DNA from: Gymnogyps californianus
Lineage: Eukaryota; Chordata; Aves; Accipitriformes; Cathartidae
Direction: 5' to 3'
DNA: 64,000 bases
Assembly: GCF_018139145.2 (NCBI RefSeq)
Contig: NC_059478.1
Location: 744,001 to 808,000, forward strand
Shown here: positions 48,835 to 59,967 of the stretch, piece by piece
Numbering within the stretch: the stretch's first letter is position 1
Layout: every line of letters starts with the position of its first letter
Made by a program: the position numbers and the translations under genes
The notes under the pieces: generated by a model
What the model was told of the DNA's origin: nothing
What the model saw: the letters and a program-made list of their open reading frames with translations, nothing else
Database searches by the model: none

Positions 48835-50000
48835 AATCATAGATTCATAGAATCATTTAGATTGGAAAAGACCTTTAAGATCATCGAGTCCAACCGTTAA
48901 CCTAACACTGCCAAGTCCACCACTAAACCATGTCCCTAAGTGCCACGCCTACACATCCTTTAAATACCTCCAGGGATGGTGACTCCACCACTTCCCTGGG
49001 CAGCCTCTTCCAATGCTTGACAACCCTTTCAGTGAAGAAATTTTTCCTAATATCCAATCTAAACTTCCCCTGGTGCTACTTGAGGCCGTTTCCTCTTGTC
49101 CTATCACTTGTTACTTGGGAGAAGAGACTGACCCCCACCTCACTACAGCCTCCTTCAGGTAGTTGTAGAGAGCAATAAGGTCTCCCCTCAGCCTCCTTTT
49201 CTCCAGACTAAAGAACCCCACTTCCCTCAGGCACTCCTCATAGGACTTGTGCTCTAGACCCTTCACCAGCTTCGTTGCTCTTCTTTGGAGGCGCTCCAGC
49301 ACCTCAATGTGTTTCTTGTAGTGAGGGGCCCAAAACTGAAAGTAGTATTTGAGGTGCAGCCTCACCAGTGCCGAGTACGGGGGGACAATCACCTCCCTAG
49401 TCTTGCTGGGCACACTGTTTCTGATACAAGCCAGGATGCTCTTGGCCTTCTTGGCCACCTGGACACACTGCCACCTCATATTCAGCTGGCTGTTGACCTA
49501 TGCCCCAGGTCCTTTTCCACCAGGCAGCTTTCCAGTCACTCTTCCTCAAGCCTGTAACATTGCCTGGGGTTGTTGTGACCCAAGTGCAGGACCCGACACT
49601 TAGCTTTGTCAAATCTCACACAAATGGCCTCGGCCCATTGATCCAGCCTGTCCAGATTCCTCTGTAGAGCGTTCCTACCCTCAAGCACATCAACACTCCC
49701 ACCCAACTTGGTGTCTTCTGCAGACATACTGAGGGTGCACTCAATCCCCTCATCCAGATCATTGATAAAGGTATCAAATGGAACTGGCCCCGATACTGAG
49801 CCCTGGGGAGCACCACTTGTGACCGGCTGCCAACGGGATTTAACTCCATTCACCACCACTCTTTGGGCGTGGCTTTCCAGCCAGTTTTTTACCCAGCGAA
49901 GGGTACGCCTGTCCAAGCCATGAGCAGCCAGTTTTTCCAGGAGAATGCTGTGGGAAACATTGTCAAAGGCTTTACTAAAGTCTAGGTAAACAACATCCAA
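48835..50000 (-). mobile_element. CR1 LINE (group B), RT palm to 3' end
   Basis: Minus strand. The copy starts at the [16 protein letters not shown] block (50,000) and ends in octamer repeats at 48,835-48,855. Frame 49,536-50,000 encodes RT from LDFSKAFD through [17 protein letters not shown] to [21 protein letters not shown]. Frame 49,111-49,479 carries the region after RT ([25 protein letters not shown]). The two are separated by a frameshift near 49,500. It abuts the 3' tail of the group A copy at 50,003, so the two LINEs lie head to tail. Confidence 0.93.
49536..50000 (-). pseudogene. CR1 ORF2 RT palm with a SAED active-site box
   Basis: The 154-codon frame begins [23 protein letters not shown], where DFSKAFD holds the first catalytic aspartate, and runs to [20 protein letters not shown]. 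The active-site box is SAED where CR1 elements normally have FADD. The Asp-to-Glu change looks private to this copy, but the serine is shared with the copy at 58.4-60.0 kb. The strand finger region of RT is missing because the copy is 5'-truncated. No function is expected. Confidence 0.9.
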
Positions 50001-50002
50001 TC

Positions 50003-51050
50003 AGAAAATCACAGAATGCTTGAGGTTGGAAAGGACCTCAAGAGCTCATCTGGTCCAACCTCCCTGCTCAAGCAGGGCTCCCTAGACCCAGTTGACCAGA
50101 ACCACATCCAGACAGCTTTTGAGTATCTCCAAGGATGGAGACTCCACAACCTCTCTGGGAAATCTGTGCCAGTGCTCCGTCAACCTCACAGTAAAGAAGT
50201 GTTTCCTGATGTTCAGATGGAACCTCCTGTGTTTCAGTTTGGGCCCATTGCCTCTGGTCCTGTCACTGGGCTCCACAGAAAAGAGCCTGGCTGCATCCTC
50301 TTTGCACCCTCCCTTCAGGAATTTATCTACATTAAGAATATACCCCCCCGAGCCTCCTCTTCTCCAGGCTAAACAGTCCCAGCTCTCTCAGCCTTTCCTC
50401 ATAGGAGACATGCTTCAGTCCCTTTGTCATCTTCATGGCCCTTCATTGGACTTTCTCCAGAATGTCCATGTCTTTCTTGTAATGGGGAGCCCAGAACTGG
50501 ACCCAGGACTCCAGGTATGACCTCATCAGTGCTGAGTAGAGCACCCCTCCCTCAACCTTCTGGCAACACTCTTCCTAATGCAGCCCAGGATACCATCAGT
50601 CATCTTTGCTGCAAGGGCACATTGCTGGCTCATGGTCAACCTGGTGTCCACCAGGACCCCCAGGTCCTTTTCTACCAAGCTGCTTTCCAGTTGCGTGGTC
50701 TCTAGCCTGTCCTGGTGCCTGGGGTTGTTCCTCTCCAGGTGCAGGACCTTGGGCCTCCCCTTGTTGAACTTCATGAGGTTTCTGTCAGGCCACTTCTCCA
50801 ACCTTTTGAGGTCCCTCTGGATGGTAGTATGACCCTCTGCCATATCAGCCACTCCTCCCAGTTTTCTGTCATTTCAAACTTCCTGAGGGTACAGCATCTG
50901 CCCCATCATCCAGATCATTAATGAAGACGTTAAACAGGATCCAGTATGGACCCCTGGGGTACACTGCTAGTTACTGGCCTCCAACTAGACTTCATGCCAC
51001 TGATCACCAGCCTCTGAGTCCAGCTGTTCACCTGATCGCATAAGCTAACA
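50003..51050 (-). mobile_element. CR1 LINE (group A), RT palm to 3' end
   Basis: Minus strand, with the 3' tail (AATCACAGAATGC in plus reading) at about 50,006-50,020. In element sense the copy enters at the RT palm near 51,050 (...[12 protein letters not shown] then PVT.S.PQGS). The region of the FADD box (about 50,868-50,880) is disrupted by a small deletion. The segment NLMKFNKGRPKVLHL...VEKDLGVLVDTRLTMSQQCAL follows (frame 50,526-50,852), then the C-terminal part and the 3' UTR. The portion from about 50,430 to 50,865 is duplicated at 38.70-39.15 kb. Confidence 0.92.
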
Positions 51051-52740
51051 TCCACGTAAAGAACTCCCTAGAATCAAGCTTGCATGCATCCTGTATTAGT
51101 GCAGCTGTTGAAATATCAGCTGAAGGTAGGAAATGAAAATTGGCTGGGTTCATCAAATGCTATACATTTTCAGTATGCTATTAATAACACAGGTGGCTGC
51201 TGTATTCTTTGTTTGAGAATACTGTCAGGATTGCTCTTCTAATCGTCTGTTTCATGGAGGCCATTCCTTTAGGTATGAAAAGAAAACATTTATAAGAGGA
51301 AAGATATTTACAAGACGTTTTTTGAGTTATTATTAGTTCTGTCACTAATTTATACATCATAAGTGAAAGAGTGAATAAGCGCTACAGACAAAAAACACAT
51401 TCACAACAAAATTTAGTTTTATTGAACACAATTTAATGCAATCATATGGGTAGACAAAAATCAAGGTTTATTCTCCTGAAGATATTTCTTGTTAATACCT
51501 TTGATTTCTTCTTTTGTAATTATAAGTGCAAAATTAACAGTAATTAAAAAAATGGGAAGGATACTGTTGAACTGAGATTAAAGAAATACAGGTTTTAGAG
51601 CTACAATGGAGTTAAAAAAATAAGGTACCGTAAACAGTAAATTAATCTCTTTTCTACAAGATATTTAAACTCTATATGGCATTAAGTTAAAAATCATGCT
51701 AGGGAAGCTTAGATTTCTATATACATGAAAACACCTCAGTATTTGTGTTAACGACATACTCCCAGTCTATCATTTTCTTCTCTACAGAATAAACATTGTC
51801 AAGATGGATGCTTCAGTTCCACGTTTTCTAATGCAGTATGGAAATGTACAGAATTCATGCTATGAAAAGCCACTGGGGACACTGCGGTGCTATTGTCTTC
51901 CCAATTTCAATTCTCTGTCCTCTCTGATGGACTGATTTCTCGAGATAAAATAGATATAAATAATCCTTGTTTAAAATTTGCTTCTTGCAAAAGAAAAATG
52001 GATTCTTTAGATATACATATGATGAAGAAAGTTACTTTGTTGAATAACGACTCATTTAAATTACCCAGAATCTATATGGCATTGGCTGGTTTCTGTCTGT
52101 AATCCCTACCCATGATACACACTCTTATCTCAAGCATACACCGGTTTAGCATACAACCTGCTCATGTCTGTATATGGCAAAGGACTTCTTCTCCAGCACA
52201 GAAAGAAATCTATGTATTGGTGCTGTTTACTGAGCAGCATTTAATGTTGAAAGACCCAACAGAGTTTTGAGTGATTTTTATTTAATCAACATCACACAGC
52301 CAGAGCCCCTCTGCAATACTTGCAGATGGCATCAGCGGTACTGTGAGAAGGCTGTTAACTCTGCTTGGCCATCACCTCCAAAGTCCAGAAGCTCAGAAGC
52401 CCCACAGGCATCGTACCTCACGCACACTGTCCTTCCACTATTTTTCTGTAGCATTCGTCCCTTTGAAGGAGTAATTGCAACGTCCAGCTATTCTTTCATA
52501 CTGGATATAAACAGTCTCTTTTCCATCAACTGGAGAGAGCTCTGAGAATCCCAAATTACATTTCTGGGGGGCTGGGGAAGAGACAAGGTTGTTGCTTTTT
52601 CTCTCTTTTCACTTGTGTGCAAATTCCTACTGTGCTGACTTTACAATCCCTGCAACAACCTGCTGGAGAGAACGAGTGGGACAGGTCTTGCGTCACTCCA
52701 TTTCTGCAATTTAGATGACAACGGTTGCATAAGGTCAATA
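51051..52740. other. Unique intergenic DNA
   Basis: No gene or transposon recognised. Short open frames only (up to 92 codons at 52,267-52,545), without motifs. Confidence 0.5.
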
Positions 52741-52745
52741 CCTAC

Positions 52746-53326
52746 TGTCGTGGTTTAACCCCAGCCGGCAACTAAGCACCACGCAGCTGCTCGCTCACTT
52801 CCCCCCCCATCCCTGGGATGGGGGAGAGAATCAGGAAAAAAACATCATGAGTTGAGATAAAGACAGTTTAATAGGACAGAAAGGAATGAAAAACAATGAT
52901 AATGATAATAATAATATGACAATAGTAGTACTAAAAGAATTAAACTATACAAAGCAAGTGGTGCACAATGCAATTGCTCACCACTCGTTGACCGATGCCC
53001 AGTTAGTTCCTGAGCCGCAATCCCCCACTCCCAGCCGACTCCCCCAATTTATATACTGGGCATGATGTCATATGATATGGAATAGCTCTTTGGCCAGTTT
53101 GGGTCAGCTGTCCTGGCGGTGTCCCCTCCCAGCTTCTTGTGCCCCTCCAGCCTTCTTGCTGGCTGGGCATGAGAAGCTGAGAAGTCCTTGACATAGTACA
53201 AACACTACTAGCAACAACTAAAAACATCAGTGTGTTATCAACATTATTCTCACACTAAATCCAAAACACAGCACTATACCAGCTACCAGGAAGAAAATTA
53301 ACTCTGTCCTAGCTGAAACCAGGACA
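52746..53326 (-). mobile_element. Solo ERV LTR (subfamily II), 581 bp, minus strand
   Basis: In plus reading the element starts TGTCGTGGTTT and ends CCAGGACA. The perfect 5-bp duplication CCTAC flanks it (52,741-52,745 and 53,327-53,331). The TATATAA box is at 53,049-53,055 (reverse) and ATTAAA at 52,867-52,872 (reverse). It shares with the copy at 23,093 the blocks CCAGCAAGAAGGCTGGAGG and TAGTGTTTGTACTATGTC, which are absent from the subfamily I copies. No internal viral sequence remains. Confidence 0.95.
53049..53055 (-). promoter_or_regulatory. TATA box of solo LTR 4
   Basis: TATATAA on the minus strand, at the position conserved among the four related LTRs. Confidence 0.7.
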
Positions 53327-53331
53327 CCTAC

Positions 53332-55270
53332 TTAATAGAAGTGGGTTCAATGAGATTATTTAACAGTGCCTTTCCCCACCACTCTAATGTCTTTTTCACT
53401 TCAGAGTTTTAATCATCTCTCAAACCGTGGCAAATGTGCTCTTAGAAAAGTGTCTTTTGCTCATTGTGTGCTACCACTCAGATGCATCTCCCCATCTTAA
53501 AACTTGCTACAGAGCTTAATGCGGTAGTCCTCCTGGCTCTTAGTTTCTTATCATGGATGTCTGACTTCTGTACAATTGTATCTAATCATTGTACACATAC
53601 AAATCACCTTAGAGGGTCTGTCCCTCCTGACACAATTAACTTTCAAAAATTAATTATGTGAATTAAACAGCATGATTTTTGGATTTACAGACTCAGACAT
53701 TAGGTGCTCAGAAACGCCACTATTACTGTTGTTTGCATAACCTCCCCACCCCATTTCTGCATGTCCTATAATGCCACCTTTACCTATACAGTCCCATGCT
53801 GTATTTCCCATCAGCCTGTTAATGAAGTGCTGTGATACAGGCTGCTCACTGACTGTGCACTACCCAGTATTTTACTTTTTCCCATTGCATAATGGGAAGA
53901 TGAAGAAGTTTTCACCTGCCCTGGTGGTTAGCTGGAAGCTGGTTAGCTTCCAGTGAAGATTAAAATTTATTACATACCAAGTGCCCTAATTCATTATCAA
54001 AGTTAACTCTGGACATTCATTTCTATCTGATGACATAATAGTTTCTTAAGTGTCTGTATTTAAGTAGTTATCAACTGGCTCTTTTCTCAGTTAGATGCTA
54101 TTTGTTTTCAATTGTTTCCAACATTTTGAGCACAACCATAACGAGATGATTAAGGGACTGTTTTAGGAATTGCTTGCCAGCATCAATCTTAGGATTTAAA
54201 GAGTCATTACATGAAACATGAAGGATACGATATAAATTTGACAAACAATTCTGTGCAACCCAACCACAATAATTTTAGTGAGAACATTTCAAAGCATTCG
54301 CCAAGCTTGACCACTATTAAGATTAATACAACTATTCAAATCCAGTGGGAGACGCAGAAAGACGCTACTGAGTTTTTTTGCAAAATCTATCCAAAACTGT
54401 GTTTATAATGTTAACCCTGATGAGTATTTAAAGAATTGTATGTCTCAGGAGTATGAGTTCCATTACTACTTGAAGAAAATACGCACCAAAGGCAAAATAA
54501 TTATGAGAATATTTATTAAAATAATTATATTTAGATCTATTTGCCAAACTATGGACATCCTATTATAAAAAACAAGAAATTGATAAGATTATAGAAGTCT
54601 CTGATGTGCTCAGATGCTTTCCCGTGCACTTTAATTTTACTAGTGAGAGTTATCTGATGAATTTCCTGTATGCCATCAATGCTAGCAAAGCTGTTATGTA
54701 TCTTGGTAGATTTATGGTGAACTATGTGAAAGATTATAGACTTGTGGTAAGAAGGTCTAACTAACATTAAATAGTTGCTTTTGAATTCTGCTGGTGTAAA
54801 CTAAGGTGTTACAACAATGACATAGGCCTAGACATAATTTTAAATAGGGTCATTTTCAGATTAATTAGGCATCAGCCTAGTATTTCTCTGCTCGATACTG
54901 ATAGTAAAACTCTCATTGGTTTCAGTGGTTGGAGGATCATGATGGAGCACTTCTGGGAAAAAAAAAAACCTGAATACACAAACAGTGACAAACTCCAAAA
55001 TAAAAAAAAAAAAAAATCCAAAATATCAGAAAAAAATTGAACATGAACAACGTATCTTGAGATTAAAATGAACTAGCAAGGCAAGATGTTATTGTGATGA
55101 ATTTGATGTAGTTATTTATATTTTAATAATAGCAACTATAAAAACAGTTCTTGTGCAGCTTGCCAGTTGTTTTTTATTACAAAATAAAAATGCAGTTGTT
55201 ACTGAACCTTTCCAGTTCTCCTATATAGCAATATCTAAGGAACAACAAATATGTTAATTCATTACTAGGG
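53332..55270. other. Unique AT-rich DNA with two small hairpins
   Basis: There are no genes. Two perfect short inverted repeats lie 33 bases apart. TTCCCATT and AATGGGAA surround the loop GCAT (53,879-53,898), and CTGGAAGCT and AGCTTCCAG surround the loop GGTT (53,932-53,953). Poly-A runs occur at 54,959-54,968 and 55,003-55,016. Confidence 0.5.
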
Positions 55271-55337
55271 ACTGAATGCTTCTGTTCTGTTCTGTTCTTT
55301 CTATCCTATCCTATCCTGTTCCATTCTACTGAATGCT
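55271..55337. repeat. Pyrimidine pentanucleotide microsatellite with 10-bp direct-repeat edges
   Basis: (TTCTG)n gives way to (CTATC)n units between 55,281 and 55,320. The tract is bordered by two copies of ACTGAATGCT (55,271-55,280 and 55,328-55,337). Confidence 0.8.
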
Positions 55338-56695
55338 CCTATCTTCAACTGTCTAAACTATAACGGAATATTAAGCAATAGGAATGGGACACAGCTCGCA
55401 CATTGTATAAGTTGGTGTACAAACTAATTCTTTCCCTAACAATTTATAACCTTTGGATAAAACAAGAGTAAAAACCAATGGGATAACTTCTTCAAAATCA
55501 TGCAGATGGATTTGCCAATATCATCAGAATAAGAAATACGGAAATTTTTTTAGTTTCATATTAAGTCTAAATAAACAACTGATGCTTTCATCTGTAAGTT
55601 CTTAGGAAAATAACAATTGCTATACAAAACCACCAAAAGAAGAAGCATAGCTCATTTGCTTTTCATAAAAGATCAATTTAAGTTTCAAGGAAAGCTAAGT
55701 AGTATCTCAGGCAAGGGACAGAAAATTGCAAGCAATCACATTACCATATGTTAGTGAGATAGTTAACTCAGTTCACCAGATGAGATCTTAGCTGGAAGCA
55801 ACTCTGGCATAAAATATTTTGATATAAAGTACCTTAAATGTTGGGAATAATGGTAAACACCTTAAATTTCGATTATGGCTACTGAGCTGACAAGCAGTTA
55901 TTCAAAGTCACGTAACTTGATCACTTGTAGTCCACTTATATCTTCAAATGTGCTATAAAGAGCATACAAAGAATTTGGAACAGAGTTTTTCTTAGGTTTG
56001 CTTTTTTTTTTTTTTTAAAGTGGTGCAGAAACAAACAAAATTGTTTTCAAGAAGACTCCTAATCTGCCTGGATTAAGAATTTCAGGTAGTGTAAATTGAT
56101 ATAGTGCTGCAGAAATCAAAAGAGCTACAACCAGATATATCTGCCTGGTAACTGCCCCATCTTATTCTTCTTTCATATTAATTGTAATCAGGGCAATTCC
56201 ATGGATGTTATAATGAAACAAAATGTAGATCTCTTTGGACAAATGGTTCCTTCAGCTCCTTCATTCCCTCATATAGTATGGAGTTCAAATTTGCCTTATT
56301 CTTTCAATTCTTTTATTCATGTAATACAAAAAGTCCAACTGTGAGAAAAATCAGGTCTTCTACAAGTACGTCACTTTTTTCCACTTAAAAATGTCACAGG
56401 AGCTTTAAATGGCTTGTCTTTAGCTGGAAATACAGTCAGAAGTACTGAGAAATGTAGGTTCTTCATTCTATAAATTATCAATAGAGTTTCACTATATCAC
56501 TGTTTACTAGAATGAGTCTTTATGGCTTTTTTGCAACTAAGTTTCTCTCTTACCTATATCTGAAATAATAGTAGGTAACTAGTGAAGACAAATCTCACTT
56601 TTCAGTTTGGATAAATCTCATGGATATGTTAAAGTTATTGAGTTATACTTTCAGCCCAAAGCTGAAAACTGAAGAAAAAATTATCATTGAAACTG
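55338..56695. other. Unique AT-rich intergenic DNA
   Basis: Nothing recognised apart from a T run at 56,005-56,018. Confidence 0.5.
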
Positions 56696-56752
56696 ATTCT
56701 ATTCTATTCTATTCTATTCTGTTCTGTTCTGCTCTGTTCTATTTTATTCTAT
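56696..56752. repeat. (ATTCT)n pentanucleotide microsatellite
   Basis: About eleven pentamer units, ATTCT with GTTCT variants in the middle. It lies 1.4 kb from a similar pyrimidine pentamer array at 55.28 kb and has the same strand polarity. Confidence 0.88.
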
Positions 56753-58371
56753 ATGTAAACGACTATATTTATCGCTATACACCACTTACTGATGTATTAC
56801 AAAACACTGTTATGAGTGTTACAAAGTTACAAAATGTTTATACACTGCCAATGGTTATGTTATTCTAGTGTAAGCACCCCAGGTATGCCTGAGATTAAGG
56901 TAAGTGTGTCTTAATCGCATCTTGCTTAGCGCACTTTTACTTCTGTGGATCCAACAGGCTTCTGCTTTGCCTTCACAACAAATATGGATACTGTTTTTCA
57001 AGTAATGTCCAAAATGACCCAAAGGCAGGAATATATGAAATTAAAAGTGAGCTGAAACCCTTTAATTACTAATAAAGGCTTTTTGCTTTGTTCGTTTAAT
57101 AGGTTTCATTGGAAAGGGAACTGTGAATAGCAAATTGGAAAATCTTATCAATATTTGAATCATACAAGTTCTCAATAACCTAGTCAAAAAATAAAACCTG
57201 CGTTTTTTGGTGTGTGAAGGGTTAATCTTAGATTGTATTTATTTGAGATATTAGGAGATTGGAATGATAGAGAATGGTACTTTATGATTCATGTCAAGAA
57301 TGAAATACAGAAAAAAAAAAATATTGGAGGAACACCTGCTAATATTACAGACCAAGAAATAAAAAAGAATAGCTGCACCAAATCAGGTCTCATATTCCAG
57401 ACAAAAAATACTTTTGTCCTCACCTGAGTCCTTTGAGACAACCTAAAATTTGGAAGTTTACAGATATTGAAAAAGGCTTCTCGGCTGAGAGGAAGGAAGC
57501 ATCACTTACCAGCGAAGATGACGGTTATCTAATATAATAAAAACTTCCCAGCATTTGAAAAAAGAAAGAAGAAAAAGCAAATTGAATGTTGTGTTTGGAA
57601 TAAAGGATGCAGAGAAGCTGGAAAAACCAAACATTTTTTCTCAAGGAATATATCAAATACGTGATCAAAATGCAGTTTGTCCCAAGCTTCAGAAAAAAAA
57701 CTCTCTGACAGGAAAGTTGGGGCATGTCCACAGTGAAATTCAGGCTGACCCTGAGTCTGATTACAATTTGCTGACACACAGTTGAAGTCAGAAAAATCAC
57801 ATCATGGATAAAATATGTGATAAGTTTACCTATTATCTACTGCGACCTGTTTAATCCTTTCATTAGAACTAGACAAGTACAAGCTACAGAAATTAGGTGA
57901 GCAATGACAGTACACACTAAATTACTTCATACTTCCAACTGGTTATATGACAAAATAAGAATACTAATGCTATGTAAACCATGCAGCTTGTCATCATTAA
58001 TGTGATTTTAGATAAAGTTATGCGTATTACTTATTAGCAGAGTTATTTTACCTAGAAAGCTTCTTTTCCTCCCAATTTAAACTGTTGCTATTTTCTTTCC
58101 TGTCTCTTAAGTTTTATGACTGCTATGGTTCATGCTGGACCTACTGGCTGAGAAATTTTAATTAGGTGTAACCTTAATGGGTATATATCCGAAATGTTAA
58201 TCTTATGTTCCAAACCTTATTCACCTATGTTTTCTTAAGAAAAATGAGATAATTAATCTCCTCCAAGAGTCTGATGCAGAATGGAGTTTAACTTTATAAA
58301 GGTTGTTCCAGGCAGAACATTTTTTCCTTTTAGCTATCCTGAAAATAGATGCTTCATAACATACACTAGCG
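56753..58371. other. Unique AT-rich intergenic DNA
   Basis: No gene or transposon recognised. The overlapping open frames at 57,525-57,800 lie on both strands and carry no motif. Confidence 0.5.
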
Positions 58372-59875
58372 TAATCCAAGGGGAAATGATTAGCGACCTG
58401 CTACACCACTTAGACACACACAAGTCTATGGGGCCAGATGGGATCCACCCAAAGGTACTGAGGGAGCTGGCAGAAGTGCTCACCACGCCACTTTCAATCA
58501 TTTTTCAGCAGTCTCAGCTAAACGGGGAGGTCCCACTTGACTGGAGGTTAGCAGATGTGATGCCCATCTGCAAGAAAGGCCAGAAGGAGGATCCAGGGAA
58601 CTACAGTCCTGTCAGCCTGACCTCAGTGCTGGGGAAGATTATAGAGCAGATCATCTTGAGTGCCATCACACGGCACATACAGGACATCCAGGTGCTCAGG
58701 CCCAGTCAGCATGGGTTTATGAAAGGCAGGTCCTGCTTGACTAAGCTGATCTCCTTCTATGAGTGGAAGACCCACCTAGTGGATGAGGGAAAGGCTGTGG
58801 ATGTTGATTACCTGGACTTTAGTAAAGCCTTTGACACCATTTCCCACACCATTCTCTGGAGAAACTGGCTGCTCATGGCTTGGATGGGTGCACTGTTCAC
58901 TGGGTGAAAAACTGGCTGGATGGCCGGGCCCAAAGAGTGGTGGTGAATGCAGTTAAATCCCGTTGGCAGCCGGTCACAAGTGGTGTTCCCCAGGGCTCAG
59001 TATTGGGGCCAGTTCTGTTCAATATCTTTATCAATGATCTGGATGAGGGGATCGAGTGCACCCTCAGTATGTCTGCAGATGACACCAAGTTGGGTGGGAG
59101 TGTTGATCTGCCTGAGGGTAGGAACGCTCTACAGAGGAATCTGGACAGGCTGGATCGATGGGTGGAGGCTAATTGTGTAAGGTTTAACAAGGCTAAGGGT
59201 CGGGTCCTGCACTTGGGTCACAACAACCCCAGGCAATGTTACAGGCTTGAGGAAGAGTGGCTGGAAAGCTGCCCAGCAGGAAAGGACCTGCTGGTGTTGG
59301 TTGACTGCTGGCTGAATATGAGGTGGCAGTGTGCCCAGGTGGCCAAGAAGGCCAAGAGCATCCTCACTTGCATCAGCAATAGGGTGGCCAGCAAGACTAG
59401 GGAGGTGATTGTACCCCCGTACTCGGCACTGGTGAGGCCACACCTCAAATACTGTGTTCAGCTTTGGGCCCCTCACTACAAGAAAGACATTGAGGTGCTG
59501 GAGCGCCTCCAAAGAAGAGCAACGAAGCTGGTGAAGGGTCTAGAGAACAAGTCCTATGAGGAGCAGCTGAGGGAAGTGGGGTTGTTTAGTCTGGTGAAAA
59601 GGAGGCTGAGGGGAGACCTTATGGCTCTCTACAACCAGCTGAGAGGAGGTTGTAGCGAGGTGGGGGTCAGTCTCTTCTCCCAAGTAACAAGTGTTAAGAC
59701 GAGAGGAAACGGCCTCAAGTTGCACCAGGGGAGGTTTAGATTGGATATTAGGAAAAATTTCTTCACTGAAAGGGTTGTCAAGCATTGGAAGAGGCTGCCC
59801 AGGGAAGTGGTGGAGTCACCTTCCCTGGAGGTATTTAAAGGATGTGTAGGCGTGGCACTTAGGGACATGGTTTAG
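58372..59875 (+). pseudogene. CR1 ORF2 reverse transcriptase, one frameshift, SADD box
   Basis: The first frame (58,281-58,907) has LDTHKSMGPDGIHPKVLREL, VPLDWRLADVMPICKKGQKEDPGNY, PSQHGFMKGRSCLTKL and [14 protein letters not shown], which are the RT fingers and first catalytic aspartate. After the one-base loss near 58,855 the second frame (58,880-59,875, 331 codons) continues with [35 protein letters not shown] (residues 31-50) and the active-site box SADD at residues 65-68. It then runs to a natural stop after ...[12 protein letters not shown]. Both catalytic aspartates remain, but serine replaces the usual phenylalanine. The stop position agrees with the normal ORF2 end. Confidence 0.93.
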
Positions 59876-59967
59876 TGGTGGACTTGGCAGTGTTAGGTTA
59901 ACGGTTGGACTCGATGATCTTAAAGGTATTTTCCAACCTAAATGATTCTATGATTCTATGTTTCTAT
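58372..59967 (+). mobile_element. CR1 LINE (group B), best-preserved RT copy in the window
   Basis: The copy runs from the start of the RT fingers to the 3' tail. The 3' UTR at 59,876-59,967 has GGTTAACGGTTGGACTCGATG and then two to three ATTCTATG octamers (59,942-59,966). ORF2 is open apart from one single-base deletion near 58,855. Endonuclease and ORF1 are missing by 5' truncation. The good preservation suggests it is among the younger CR1 insertions here. The group B fragments at 3.6, 12.2, 39.2 and 48.8 kb match its 3' part. Confidence 0.95.

Larger units (their letters stand above)
48540..50865 (-). repeat. Right arm of an inverted segmental duplication
   Basis: This is the reverse-complement partner of 38,696-40,613. 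It holds about 295 bp of non-transposon DNA (48,540-48,834), a group B CR1 (48,835-50,000) and the 3' half of a group A CR1 (from 50,003). It lacks the solo LTR of the left arm and shows the intact target site at 48,618-48,642. It keeps about 1,033 bp (49,393-50,425) that are missing from the left arm. This arm looks closer to the ancestral arrangement for both differences. Confidence 0.9.

Noticed and set aside
38690..51050. Inverted arms as the two ends of a giant transposon or Helitron-like element
   Set aside because: There are no defined terminal sequences or target duplication at the outer edges, the outer limit falls inside CR1 sequence, and no transposase is encoded in the spacer.
58880..59875. 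331-codon reverse transcriptase frame as a live host or viral polymerase
   Set aside because: It is the second half of a CR1 ORF2 broken by a one-base loss near 58,855, lacks an endonuclease, and ends in CR1 3' repeats.
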